Positions 14,901 to 21,859 of a DNA stretch of 35,472 nt are shown in pieces. Position 1 is the stretch's first letter. The number at the start of each line of letters is the position of its first letter. The stretch is from Verrucomicrobiia bacterium (GTDB taxonomy: Bacteria; Verrucomicrobiota; Verrucomicrobiia; Verrucomicrobiales; Akkermansiaceae), in contig JAUIJB010000041.1 of assembly GCA_030430455.1 (NCBI GenBank), forward strand, positions 1 to 35,472. The letters run 5' to 3'. The notes beneath the pieces are model-generated. The model ran no database searches, had not been told where the DNA came from, and saw only the letters and a program-made list of their open reading frames with translations. Both the position numbers and the translations under genes were made by a program.

Positions 14901-17374
14901 TCTGCCAGCAGGCGGGAATCATCCGGCGGGTCGCCGACGTCACCTCGTCCTCGCCCAGCACCAACGTCTTCCTCGACCTCGACGACGCGGGGACGGGCAT
15001 CGACATGGGCCCCTTCCTCGCCGGCCAGCCCGAGAACGGCCTGCTCGGCCTCGCCTTCCACCCCGACTACGCCACCAACGGCCATTTCTTCGTCGCCTAC
15101 ACGGTGAACCAGGGCGGCGACTACTTCCAGCGCATCTCGCGCTTCACCCGCGACGCCTCCGACGACACCATCGCCGACCCGTCCACCGAGCTGGTCCTAC
15201 TGCACATCGACGACTTCGGCCTGAACCACAACGGCGGCGACCTCCACTTCGGTCCCTTCGACGGCTACCTCTACTACGGCACCGGTGACGGCGAGAACTC
15301 CACCGCCGGACAGGCGCGCAGCCAGATCATCGACGGCGACTTCTACGGGGGCATCTTCCGCATCGACGTCGACAAGCTGCCCGGCAACCTCGAGCCCAAC
15401 CCGCATCCCTCGATCCCGGTCGACGGCACGACCGGGCTGGCGGCCTTCAGCGTCCCGGTCGACAACCCCTTCGTCCACACCAGCCTCGGCGGCGACTGGG
15501 ACGGCATCTACAACGGCGTCGATTACAGCGACTCGCTCGGTACGGTGCGCACCGAGTACTGGGCTACCGGGATCCGCCATGCCTGGCGGATGTCCTTCGA
15601 CCCGCTCACCGGCGACCTGTGGGAGGGCGACGTCGGCCAGGTCACCTACGAGGAGATCAACAAGATCGAGCGCGGCGGCGAGTACGGCTGGGCCTACCGC
15701 GAGGGTGCCCATGACTTCGACGGCATCCTCGGCGACGCCCCCGCCGGCTGGACCAGCTCGGATCCCTTCTACGAGTACGTCCACACCGCCGTCGCCGGTG
15801 GCGACGCGAAGTTCAAGGGCAACTCGGTGTGCGGTGGCTACGTCTACCGCGGCAGCCGCTACCCCTCGCTCTACGGGAAGTACATCTTCTGCGACTCGAC
15901 CTCCGGCCACGTCTGGCAGATGGACACCACGACCGCGGAGGTCGAGCGCATCACCGGCCTGCCGGGCGCCTACGGCGTGTTCTCGTCGATGGGCGTCGAC
16001 CCGTCGAACCAGGACATCCTGTTCTGCTCCTACCTCGACGGCCGGATCCTGCGCCTCGCGCGCGGCGGCGAGGACACCGGGAGCTTCCCGCAGACGCTGA
16101 GCGAGACCGGCCTGTTCGCCGACCTGGCCGACCTCTCGCCGGCCCCGGGGCTGCTGCCCTACCAGCCGAACCTGAAGTTCTGGAGCGACCATGCCGACAA
16201 GCGCCGCTGGTTCGCGATCCCCGACGACACCAGCCGGATGACCTGGAAGCCCGAGGGCGGCTGGGACTACCCGGCAGGCATGCTCTGGGTGAAGCACTTC
16301 GACCTGGCACTCGCCCGCGGCGACCCCGCCACCAACAAGCGCCTCGAGACCCGCGTGCTGGTCAAGAAGGGCGACGGCTCGGCCTACGGGGTGAGCTACC
16401 GCTGGAACGAGGAGGGCACCGAGGCCTTCCTGGTGCCCGCCGACGGGGTGGCCTTCGACCTGCCGATCATCGACGGCGGGAGCCCGCACACCCAGACCTG
16501 GGAGATCCCCGGCCGCAGCAGCTGCCTGACCTGCCACGGCGACCGGCCGCTGTCGATGACGACCCGCCAGCTCAACCGGGTGCACGAGGTCAACGGCTTC
16601 ACCGGCAACCAGATCGAGCTCATCGCCAACGCCGGCTACCTGAACAACACCCCCGATCCGGTGGAGACGCTGCCCTACCACGTCGCCTCCGACGACCTCA
16701 GCCATCCGCTCGAGCAGCGGGTGCGCTCCTACCTCGAGGTCAACTGCGCCTACTGCCACCAGGAGGGCGGCAGCGTGGGCGGCTTGTGGGACGGCCGCGA
16801 AGAGCTGAGCCTCGAGGAAACGGGGATCATCAACGGCGAGCCCGTCGTCAACGGCGGCGACCCGCTGAACAAGTACGTCGTCCCGATGGACCCGGGCCAC
16901 AGCCTGCTGCTCCACCGCATGGCGGCGACCGGCGGCACCACCCGGATGCCCCCGCTGGCGACGGCGGAGATCGACGAGGAAGCCGTCCAGCTGGTCACCG
17001 ACTGGATCAACAGCGGCCTTCCCGCCGACCGCGTCTACGCCGACTGGGCGTCGGGCTACCCGGGCCTCGGCGGCCGCGACGACGATGACGACGGCGACGG
17101 CAAGAGCAACTACGAGGAGTTCGTTCTCGGCACCGATCCGCTGGCCGGCGGCGACGCCCCGGTGGGGACCTCAACCCCGGACGGCTTCGAGTTCGTCCGC
17201 CAGCCGTTCCGCATCTACGACATCCAGACGAGTTCCAACCTGGTCGACTGGGACAGCTGGCCCGGCCCGGAGAACACCCCGGCCTACGGCACCAGCCCGA
17301 TGCTGCAGACGATCCCCTACGACCTCGCCAACGACGACTGGCTGTTCTTCCGCGTCCAGGTCGAGGAGCCCTAG
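11969..17374 (+). CDS. Giant secreted LamG x3 / Ig-like / sugar-dehydrogenase-like / c-type cytochrome fusion (1801 aa)
   Basis: ATG 11969 gives a signal peptide ending in A-A-R-A near residue 33; ATG 11984 is an alternative. Domains in order: three LamG-type beta-sandwiches (~34-290, 309-557, 578-830), each with LDLPNG/LSSNxWQR and DDVNNWIGRS motifs; an Ig/cadherin-like domain (~842-927, VLIDVLANDTNSPD); a six-bladed propeller of the glucose/sorbosone dehydrogenase type (~945-1360, NGLLGLAFHPDYATNGHFFV and LNHNGGDLHFGPFDG); a region with two haem c motifs, CLTCH at 1519-1523 and CAYCH at 1593-1597; and an Asp-rich calcium-binding loop DDDDDGDGKSNYEEF near 1704. I infer a periplasmic or cell-surface PQQ-type sugar oxidase that binds polysaccharide through LamG and passes electrons to its own haems. 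PQQ use is not shown by sequence. Confidence 0.88.
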   Translation: MKTCPMLPTTRFHLTRLTHVTLLGLLAATGAARAELVHRWSFNEAAGGAAAGTTLNDTISSQPLTVEGQGASFSGLPDGQITLPGSGNGNQPESTVPAYLNLPNGILSSRTDISIEFWATPLSSNTWQRAFDFGCMAGAGDGQGATGEWTGTLATAPGVTTASDEFALTFNVGGDINQQRLYGRLDYEQNNNPNFYLSNLPTTPGDPHHYVVTFEEGVGSFGAAGGRQSWYRDGSLVGSQDLPYHLSDVDDVNNWIGRSQFSGDELTHMSLDEFRIHDHVVTIEEIAANISAGPDTLVDPPDPVDPPDPDHLWTFTVQADSTADSGTVFTDEIGGSWEATLRGNGGALTGTSVSLPGTTNGNQNAANISAYLDLSNGIVSDSASVTFEAWATPLSSKFWQRLFDFGRTTQTSGPGAVSGEIIDGPAAPGPTDAWDNLSLTFNNANDLDQQQLEGEFDDNGPVFTFSTAATTPGTEYHYVLIIEDGVGEFGAAGCRASWYRNGILQNSDDFNFRLVDMEDVNNWIGRSMYSGDSNSHMELNELRIHRRAISPAEVFASYAAGPDPSSGPPEPPAPAPVPTRRWDFNTPPGDAPVESTFIDAVSGEVATVRGHGATLDGDQLILGAGGVTDSNTAAADISSYLDLPNGLISSFDNLTVEGWITPLSSNNYQRVWAFGSTTVTHGTGAETGEIIDEGGAPGGFGGFNGDDSLFLSLNVGNNLGDQRIGGRINGAEEFLDTDLSSITSAGTEYHFVMTVEDGAGTFGASGCQVRWYRDSVLQKTLSLPFRLADMDDVNNWIGRSNWGADSNSHMAINELRIYDRAITQREINTAYGNGADATFSPPLAGDDAATLHAGQKVLIDVLANDTNSPDPATVAIDTPPAGGSAEVQADGRILYTHAGGASVPDSFTYTVDNFSGTSDPATVELAISTDLRIDNPSLAMPADLPPTTWTLEDALPGLTFSRPICLASLPGDANQLYVCQQAGIIRRVADVTSSSPSTNVFLDLDDAGTGIDMGPFLAGQPENGLLGLAFHPDYATNGHFFVAYTVNQGGDYFQRISRFTRDASDDTIADPSTELVLLHIDDFGLNHNGGDLHFGPFDGYLYYGTGDGENSTAGQARSQIIDGDFYGGIFRIDVDKLPGNLEPNPHPSIPVDGTTGLAAFSVPVDNPFVHTSLGGDWDGIYNGVDYSDSLGTVRTEYWATGIRHAWRMSFDPLTGDLWEGDVGQVTYEEINKIERGGEYGWAYREGAHDFDGILGDAPAGWTSSDPFYEYVHTAVAGGDAKFKGNSVCGGYVYRGSRYPSLYGKYIFCDSTSGHVWQMDTTTAEVERITGLPGAYGVFSSMGVDPSNQDILFCSYLDGRILRLARGGEDTGSFPQTLSETGLFADLADLSPAPGLLPYQPNLKFWSDHADKRRWFAIPDDTSRMTWKPEGGWDYPAGMLWVKHFDLALARGDPATNKRLETRVLVKKGDGSAYGVSYRWNEEGTEAFLVPADGVAFDLPIIDGGSPHTQTWEIPGRSSCLTCHGDRPLSMTTRQLNRVHEVNGFTGNQIELIANAGYLNNTPDPVETLPYHVASDDLSHPLEQRVRSYLEVNCAYCHQEGGSVGGLWDGREELSLEETGIINGEPVVNGGDPLNKYVVPMDPGHSLLLHRMAATGGTTRMPPLATAEIDEEAVQLVTDWINSGLPADRVYADWASGYPGLGGRDDDDDGDGKSNYEEFVLGTDPLAGGDAPVGTSTPDGFEFVRQPFRIYDIQTSSNLVDWDSWPGPENTPAYGTSPMLQTIPYDLANDDWLFFRVQVEEP

Positions 17375-17387
17375 CGAGCGTCCCCCC

Positions 17388-17488
17388 ACGGACCGCGCGA
17401 CCCCAGTCGCGCACGATCGGCAGGGCCGGGAGGCGGAGGGACGCGCGCGACTGGGGTCGCGCGGTCCGTCTGGGGTCGCACGGTCCGT
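17388..17488. terminator. Perfect 25-bp inverted repeat plus 19-bp tandem copy between convergent genes
   Basis: Bases 17388-17412 are exactly complementary to 17445-17469, with a 32-base spacer. The right-arm segment CTGGGGTCGCGCGGTCCGT (17451-17469) is followed at once by a near copy, CTGGGGTCGCACGGTCCGT (17470-17488), with one change. The element fills the gap between the ends of the LamG fusion (plus) and the dihydrouridine synthase (minus), so it may terminate both. There is no T-run, and it could equally be a dispersed repeat family. Confidence 0.6.
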
Positions 17489-17511
17489 CCCAGCCGCCCC
17501 ATCATGAAGCC

Positions 17512-18528
17512 TCAGGAGGTCCCGGCGAGAGATGCCGTCCCCGCCGCGTGGGCGCGTTCGATCGACGCCGCGGCGAGGTCCTCCACCTCGGCCACGCTCG
17601 CGACCTTGCACAGCTGCTGGCGCAGCTCCTTGGCGCCGGGGAAGCCCTTGCAGTAGGCCATCAGGCGCGAGCGCATGGCCATCATGGCGTGGCGCTCGCC
17701 GCCGTAGCGACTGCTGCCGGTCGCCATGCGGCAGTGCCGCACCACCAGCGCCCAGCGTTCCTCGATCGTCGGCGGCGCCAGCTCCTCGCCGGTCGCCAGA
17801 TAGTGCTTCGCCTCGCGGAAGACCCAGGGGTTCTGCATCGCGCGGCGGCCGATCATCACCCCGGAGACCGCGGTTTCCTTGCGGCGCCTGCGCAGGTCGG
17901 CCCCGCTGCCGATGTCGCCGTTGCCGATGACCGGCACCGACACCGCGCGGGCGCACTGGTCGATCACCTCCCAGTTGGCCTCGCCGCCGTAGCCCTGGCG
18001 GCGGGTCCGGCCGTGGACTGCGATGGCCTGCATGCCGCTGCCCTCGAGGATCCGGCAGACTTCCACCGCGTTGATGCTGCGCTCGTCCCAGCCGATGCGG
18101 ATCTTCGCCGTCACCGGCACGAGGCCCTCGCAGGCCTTCGCCACCTCGCTGGCCACCGACTCGAGCAGCGGGCAGTCCCTCAGCAGCGAGGACCCGCCGT
18201 TCTTGGCGACCACCTTGTTGACCGGGCAGCCGTAGTTGATGTCGATGAAGTCCGGCCGCTTCCAGTCGACGATCTTCCTCGCCGCCTCCCCCATGCGCAC
18301 GCCGTCGCCACCGAACAACTGCACCCCCACGGGGCGCTGCTGGTCGGTGAACTCGGTGTATTTCCGGGTCCGCTCGTCGGCCTGCATGATGCCCTCGGCC
18401 GAGACGAACTCGGTGACCATCACGTCGGCGCCTAGCTCCTTGCAGATCGTCCGGAACACCACGTCCGTCACTCCCGCCATCGGCGCGAGGTAGAGGGGAA
18501 AGGCGTCATTCTGGAACCACGGGAGCAC
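17512..18528 (-). CDS. dus: tRNA-dihydrouridine synthase (338 aa)
   Basis: Dus enzymes use FMN and NADPH to reduce uridines in tRNA. The start is taken as GTG 18528, giving VLPWFQNDAFPLYLAPMAGV. The open frame continues 107 codons further upstream, but that part runs through repeat-rich intergenic DNA and does not look like protein. MAPMAGVTD-type FMN motif at residues 15-22, GVQLFG at 68-73, DINYGCPVNKVV with catalytic Cys101, and GNGDI near 215 are all present. The length fits DusB-type enzymes, but I cannot assign the exact subfamily. It stands alone on the minus strand, convergent with the LamG fusion and divergent from coaD. Confidence 0.93.
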   Translation of the reverse strand: MLPWFQNDAFPLYLAPMAGVTDVVFRTICKELGADVMVTEFVSAEGIMQADERTRKYTEFTDQQRPVGVQLFGGDGVRMGEAARKIVDWKRPDFIDINYGCPVNKVVAKNGGSSLLRDCPLLESVASEVAKACEGLVPVTAKIRIGWDERSINAVEVCRILEGSGMQAIAVHGRTRRQGYGGEANWEVIDQCARAVSVPVIGNGDIGSGADLRRRRKETAVSGVMIGRRAMQNPWVFREAKHYLATGEELAPPTIEERWALVVRHCRMATGSSRYGGERHAMMAMRSRLMAYCKGFPGAKELRQQLCKVASVAEVEDLAAASIERAHAAGTASLAGTS

Positions 18529-18876
18529 GCCGCAGCATAGCCGCCGAACCCGCCCCCGCCAACCCCGACCTGCCGGGGGCCGTCGGGATCGGGGCAGAAT
18601 GGGGAGGACCAGGATGGATCCGTCGTCGCCCTCCGGGCTATGGCCGACAAGTGGGATGGATCGGATTTGAATTCCCTCCGTCGGATCCGTTCGGCTAAGC
18701 GAAGCCCGGCCGAGGGCCCGAGCCACGACGGCAAACCGCCTCGGGATTCTCCTCAAAAAACATCCCATCCATCCTATCCATCCTGGTCCCAATTCCTCCC
18801 GACCCATGTCGTTGGAGGCGTGACCCAATCGCAAATCGCAAATCGACAATCATCAATCGTCAATCCAAGCTCCCTC
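18529..18876. other. 348-bp intergenic region with 13-bp inverted repeat
   Basis: The region lies between divergent dus and coaD. GGACCAGGATGGA (18606-18618) is exactly complementary to TCCATCCTGGTCC (18777-18789), and inside these arms are further GGATGGAT and ATCCATCC words (about 18653 and 18766-18776), so a long imperfect stem is possible. A CTCAAAAAACATCCC stretch at 18752-18766 is the only A-run. A heptamer-periodic tract at 18827 follows. No RNA family or gene was recognised. Confidence 0.5.
18827..18866 (+). repeat. Heptamer-periodic tract AATCGNN x5 and partial
   Basis: Units start every seven bases: AATCGCA, AATCGCA, AATCGAC, AATCATC, AATCGTC, then AATCC. The tract ends 10 bases before the coaD start codon. 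It is AT-richer than its surroundings. The period matches the TCACTGG and CACTGCT arrays although the unit differs. Confidence 0.8.
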
Positions 18877-19368
18877 ATGCGCACCGCCGTCTACGCCGGC
18901 AGCTTCGACCCGCCCACCAACGGCCACATGTGGATGATCGAGCGCGGCCTCGAGCTCTTCGACCGCCTGATCGTCGCCATCGGCGACAACCCGTCGAAGC
19001 ACTACACCTACTCGATCGACAAGCGGCTCGAGCTGCTGCGCGCCTCGGTGCCCTCCTGCGAGCGGCTGAGCATCGCCCACTTCGACAACCGCTACCTGGT
19101 CGACTACGCCCGCGAGCAGGACGCCCAGTTCATCCTGCGTGGCATTCGCGGCCCCGACGACTACGAGTACGAGCGGGTCATGCGCCACATCAACTCCGAC
19201 CTGGCGCCGGCGATCACCACCACCTTCCTGATGCCGCCCCGCGACATCGCCGAGGTCTCGTCGAGCATGGTCAAGGGCCTGATCGGCCCCAACGGCTGGA
19301 AGGAAACCGTCCGCCGCTACGTCCCCGCCGCCGTCTTCGCCGAGCTCGAGCAGAGCACCGGGCCGTAG
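18877..19368 (+). CDS. coaD: Phosphopantetheine adenylyltransferase (163 aa)
   Basis: CoaD joins ATP and 4'-phosphopantetheine to make dephospho-CoA, the fourth step from pantothenate to coenzyme A. ATG 18877 gives [17 protein letters not shown]. The nucleotidyltransferase signature ([10 protein letters not shown], residues 8-17; TNGH is the T/HxGH box) is at the right place. Residues ~85-95 ([16 protein letters not shown]) match the family LRGLR-D-EYE segment, and [10 protein letters not shown] near 133 matches the second nucleotide-binding motif. The length is close to the usual 159-165. The open frame upstream of 18877 runs through the heptamer tract and is not used. No Shine-Dalgarno site is visible. 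Confidence 0.94.
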   Translation: MRTAVYAGSFDPPTNGHMWMIERGLELFDRLIVAIGDNPSKHYTYSIDKRLELLRASVPSCERLSIAHFDNRYLVDYAREQDAQFILRGIRGPDDYEYERVMRHINSDLAPAITTTFLMPPRDIAEVSSSMVKGLIGPNGWKETVRRYVPAAVFAELEQSTGP

Positions 19369-19418
19369 GGCCCGCGCGATGGATCGGCCGGGGCCGTGGG
19401 GGGAGCCTCGCGGGCCCT
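19367..19418. terminator. 10-bp inverted repeat after coaD, possible terminator
   Basis: AGGGCCCGCG (19367-19376, starting in the coaD stop codon) is complementary to CGCGGGCCCT (19409-19418). The 32-base spacer contains a further GGCCGGGGCC palindrome, so a large GC-rich hairpin can form. No T-run follows. Confidence 0.35.
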
Positions 19419-19503
19419 CACCGGTCCCCTTCCGCCTGTTCCTGCACGCTCCCGGCCCCGGCCGCCGCGCCCCCTGCCCCCTCCGGCCCGCGCGGCGGGT
19501 GGT

Positions 19504-19556
19504 TTGGTGACTTTTTCCTCGCTCGATGAAGGCGAATGTGACGGTTTCGTCACCAA
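19504..19556 (+). promoter_or_regulatory. Mutually exclusive hairpins before the Na/phosphate symporter
   Basis: TTGGTGAC (19504-19511) can pair with GTCACCAA (19549-19556). GTGACG (19538-19543) can instead pair with CGTCAC (19548-19553) over a GTTT loop. Both compete for the same segment, which ends three bases before ATG 19560. The layout would allow attenuation or translational control, but no ligand-binding fold was recognised. Confidence 0.35.
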
Positions 19557-19559
19557 CCC

Positions 19560-21350
19560 ATGCCGTTGCTCGCAGCGCTTTCCATTCCCAGCTTCCTGTT
19601 CGGACTCCTCCAGGTCCTCGGCGCCCTCGGCGTGTTCCTGTTCGGCATGAAGATCATGTCCGAGGCGGTCCAGCGAGTCGCCGGCAAGCGCATGCGCCAG
19701 GCCCTCGCCGGCCTGACCGGCAACCGCTTCAGCGGCATCCTCACCGGCTTCGCCACCACGACGCTGGTGCAGTCGTCCTCGGCGACCACCGTGCTGGTGG
19801 TTTCCTTCGTCAATGCCGGGCTGCTGACCCTGATCCAGTCGCTCGGGGTGATCATGGGGGCCAACCTCGGGACCACCATCACCGCGTGGATCGTCGCCCT
19901 GATCGGCAAGTTCAGCGTCTCCAGCGTGGCGCTGCCCCTGATCGGGATCGGCCTGCCCTTCGTCTTCATCGGCAAGGACAAGGGCAGGAGCTGGGGCGAG
20001 CTCCTCCTCGGCTTCGGCCTGGTCTTTTTCGGCCTCGGCCTGCTCAAGGACTCCGTGCCGGACCTCAGGGGACTCATGGCGACCGACCCGGACACGGCGG
20101 AGGCCGTGCGCTCCGTCGTCACCTGGATGGGCGGGCGCGCCTTTTTTTCCACCGTCCTCTACCTGATCGGCGGGATCATCCTCACCCTGATGGTGCAGTC
20201 CTCGTCCGCCGCGATGGCCATCACCATCACCTGCGCGCTCAATGGCTGGCTCGGCGACCTCGATGACCCGGTCGCGGTGTTCCAGAACTCCGCGGCGATC
20301 GTCCTCGGTGAGAACATCGGCACCACCGTCACCGCCTGGCTCGCCGCGCTCGGCGCCAACGTCAACGCCAAGCGCGCCGCGCGTGCCCACTTCACCTTCA
20401 ACGTCATCGGCGTGCTGTGGATGCTCGTCCTCTTCGTCCCCTTCACCACGATCGTCTGGAAGGTGACCGGCTCCCTGCCCGACTTCCTGCGCTCGGCTTC
20501 GAAGGGTTTCCAGACCTCCGAGATCGCCTTCGCCACCGCCATCTTCCACACCTCGTTCAACCTCATCAACATCTGCCTGCTGGTCTGGTTCGTCCCCCAG
20601 ATCTCGAAGTTCGTCGAGTGGTGGGTCCGCGAGCGCGAACCGACACCCGGCGAGTCCCGCCTGCGCTACATCTCGCAGGGCCTCGTCGACCTCGGCGAAC
20701 TGAACATCGCCGAGGCCGAGACCGCCACCCGGCGCATGAGCGAGCTCACCTCGCGGATGTTCGACGGCTTCGTCCGCGTCCTCAACGAACCCCACGAGGA
20801 CCTCTCGGCGGACGTCGCCTCGCTCAAGGAGATGGAGGACCAGTGCGACGAGCTGCTCCACGACATCACCTCCTACCTGATCCAGTGCTCGTCGCACGAA
20901 ATCGGCGCCGAGAATGCCGCGAGGATCACCGCGATGCTGCGCATCGTCTCCGAGCACGAGGAGGCCACCGACCGCATCTACCGCATGGTCAAGATCGTCC
21001 AGCGGAAGTACAAGAAGGGCCGGCAGTTCAGCGAAGAGCAGCACCGCGAGCTTTCCGCGCTGTGCTTCCAGGTCCGGGTCATGCTCGACTTCTGTGCCAA
21101 CGCCCTGTCCGGGGTCACCGGCGAGATGCTCGAGAACGCCAACCGCACCGAGGACCGCATCGACGGCCTCCGCAAGCGCCACAACAAGGGCGCGGTGCGG
21201 CGCATGCAGGACGGCGGCGAGGTCCCGACCGAAATGCTCTACACCGAGATCAACAACCACCTCGAGGCGGTCGGCAACCACGCCCTCAACATCATCCAGA
21301 GCGCCGAGCGCTCCGACGAGTCCGGGATCGACACCCGCGCCGACGGCTAG
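19560..21350 (+). CDS. Na+/phosphate symporter of the NptA/YjbB type with PhoU-like tail (596 aa)
   Basis: It probably couples sodium and inorganic phosphate movement across the inner membrane. Two inverted repeats each carry the diagnostic QSSS motif (residues 71-74 QSSSATT and 213-216 QSSSAAM), each followed by a GANLGTT/GENIGTT loop (about 100 and 255). About eight to nine transmembrane segments lie between 10 and 360. Residues ~375-590 are a soluble helical bundle like PhoU (LGELNIAEAETATRRM, MEDQCDELLHDI), common in the longer bacterial members. ATG 19560 is preceded by competing hairpins rather than a Shine-Dalgarno site. No pho regulon genes are adjacent. Confidence 0.92.
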   Translation: MPLLAALSIPSFLFGLLQVLGALGVFLFGMKIMSEAVQRVAGKRMRQALAGLTGNRFSGILTGFATTTLVQSSSATTVLVVSFVNAGLLTLIQSLGVIMGANLGTTITAWIVALIGKFSVSSVALPLIGIGLPFVFIGKDKGRSWGELLLGFGLVFFGLGLLKDSVPDLRGLMATDPDTAEAVRSVVTWMGGRAFFSTVLYLIGGIILTLMVQSSSAAMAITITCALNGWLGDLDDPVAVFQNSAAIVLGENIGTTVTAWLAALGANVNAKRAARAHFTFNVIGVLWMLVLFVPFTTIVWKVTGSLPDFLRSASKGFQTSEIAFATAIFHTSFNLINICLLVWFVPQISKFVEWWVREREPTPGESRLRYISQGLVDLGELNIAEAETATRRMSELTSRMFDGFVRVLNEPHEDLSADVASLKEMEDQCDELLHDITSYLIQCSSHEIGAENAARITAMLRIVSEHEEATDRIYRMVKIVQRKYKKGRQFSEEQHRELSALCFQVRVMLDFCANALSGVTGEMLENANRTEDRIDGLRKRHNKGAVRRMQDGGEVPTEMLYTEINNHLEAVGNHALNIIQSAERSDESGIDTRADG

Positions 21351-21370
21351 CGCCGAAGCTCGGCCCGCCG

Positions 21371-21468
21371 GTGGCGGATGGCGGATGAGCTTGAAAGGCG
21401 AGAATCGCCTCCCAAGTGCTCACGTTTTACTTTTTACTCGTCGCTCCCGCCGCAGCTCACCCGCCCCC
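21371..21468 (+). repeat. Intergenic repeat modules, copy 1
   Basis: Four short words recur 14 kb away at 35082-35237: GGCGGATGGCGGATG (21373-21387), GATGAGCTTG (21384-21393), TACTTTTTACTCG (21428-21440) and CTCACCCGCCCCC (21456-21468). They start about 20 bases after the symporter stop, are non-coding, and are followed by the CACTGCT array. Confidence 0.7.
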
Positions 21469-21480
21469 TAACGGCCCAGC

Positions 21481-21675
21481 CACTGCTCACTGCTCACTGC
21501 TCACTGCTCACTGCTCACTGCTCACTGCTCACTGCTCACTGCTCACTGCTCACTGCTCACTGCTCACTGCTCACTGCTCACTGCTCACTGCTCACTCGTC
21601 ACTGGCTCACTCGTCACTGGCTCACTCGTCACTGGCTCACTCGTCACAGGCTCACTCGTCACAGGCTCACTGGCT
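21481..21675 (+). repeat. Tandem array: CACTGCT x16 then CACTCGTCACTGGCT x5
   Basis: Sixteen perfect 7-base units (CACTGCT) run from 21481 to 21592. They are followed without a break by five 15-base units from 21593 to 21667 (three ending CACTGGCT, two ending CACAGGCT) and a terminal CACTGGCT. The array lacks stop codons on the plus strand and so makes a false extension of the next gene. Bases 21676-21859 after it hold nothing recognisable. Confidence 0.97.
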
Positions 21676-21859
21676 CCCCCGACAGAACACCCTCCGCCCG
21701 CCCCGAAACCGGAAAACCCACCCTCGCCATCGCCCTCGGCTTCCATCTCGTCATCTGCCACAGCTGCGGTGGCCGGCTGGCGCAGCGCAACTTCACTCAA
21801 ATTACCTAGACTTCCCAACTGCGATTCCGAGGATGGGGAGACAAGCTGATCTTCCATCC

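Noticed and set aside
11768..15085. Minus-strand frame of about 1100 codons opposite the LamG fusion
   Set aside because: Low-complexity Val/Gly/Arg/Asp composition without any domain; the plus strand carries signal peptide, LamG, propeller and haem motifs.
18529..18849. N-terminal extension of the dihydrouridine synthase
   Set aside because: 107 extra codons run through repeat-rich intergenic DNA and lack protein-like composition; family length fits the GTG at 18528.
21481..21675. CRISPR array
   Set aside because: Units are 7 and 15 bases with no spacers, and no cas genes are present.
21416..21859. Long N-terminal extension of the beta-helix protein encoded by the tandem repeats
   Set aside because: It only translates the CACTGCT array, all plus frames are open there, and a good signal peptide starts at 21860. 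Part of the same repeat set at 35082-35237 is not attached to any gene.
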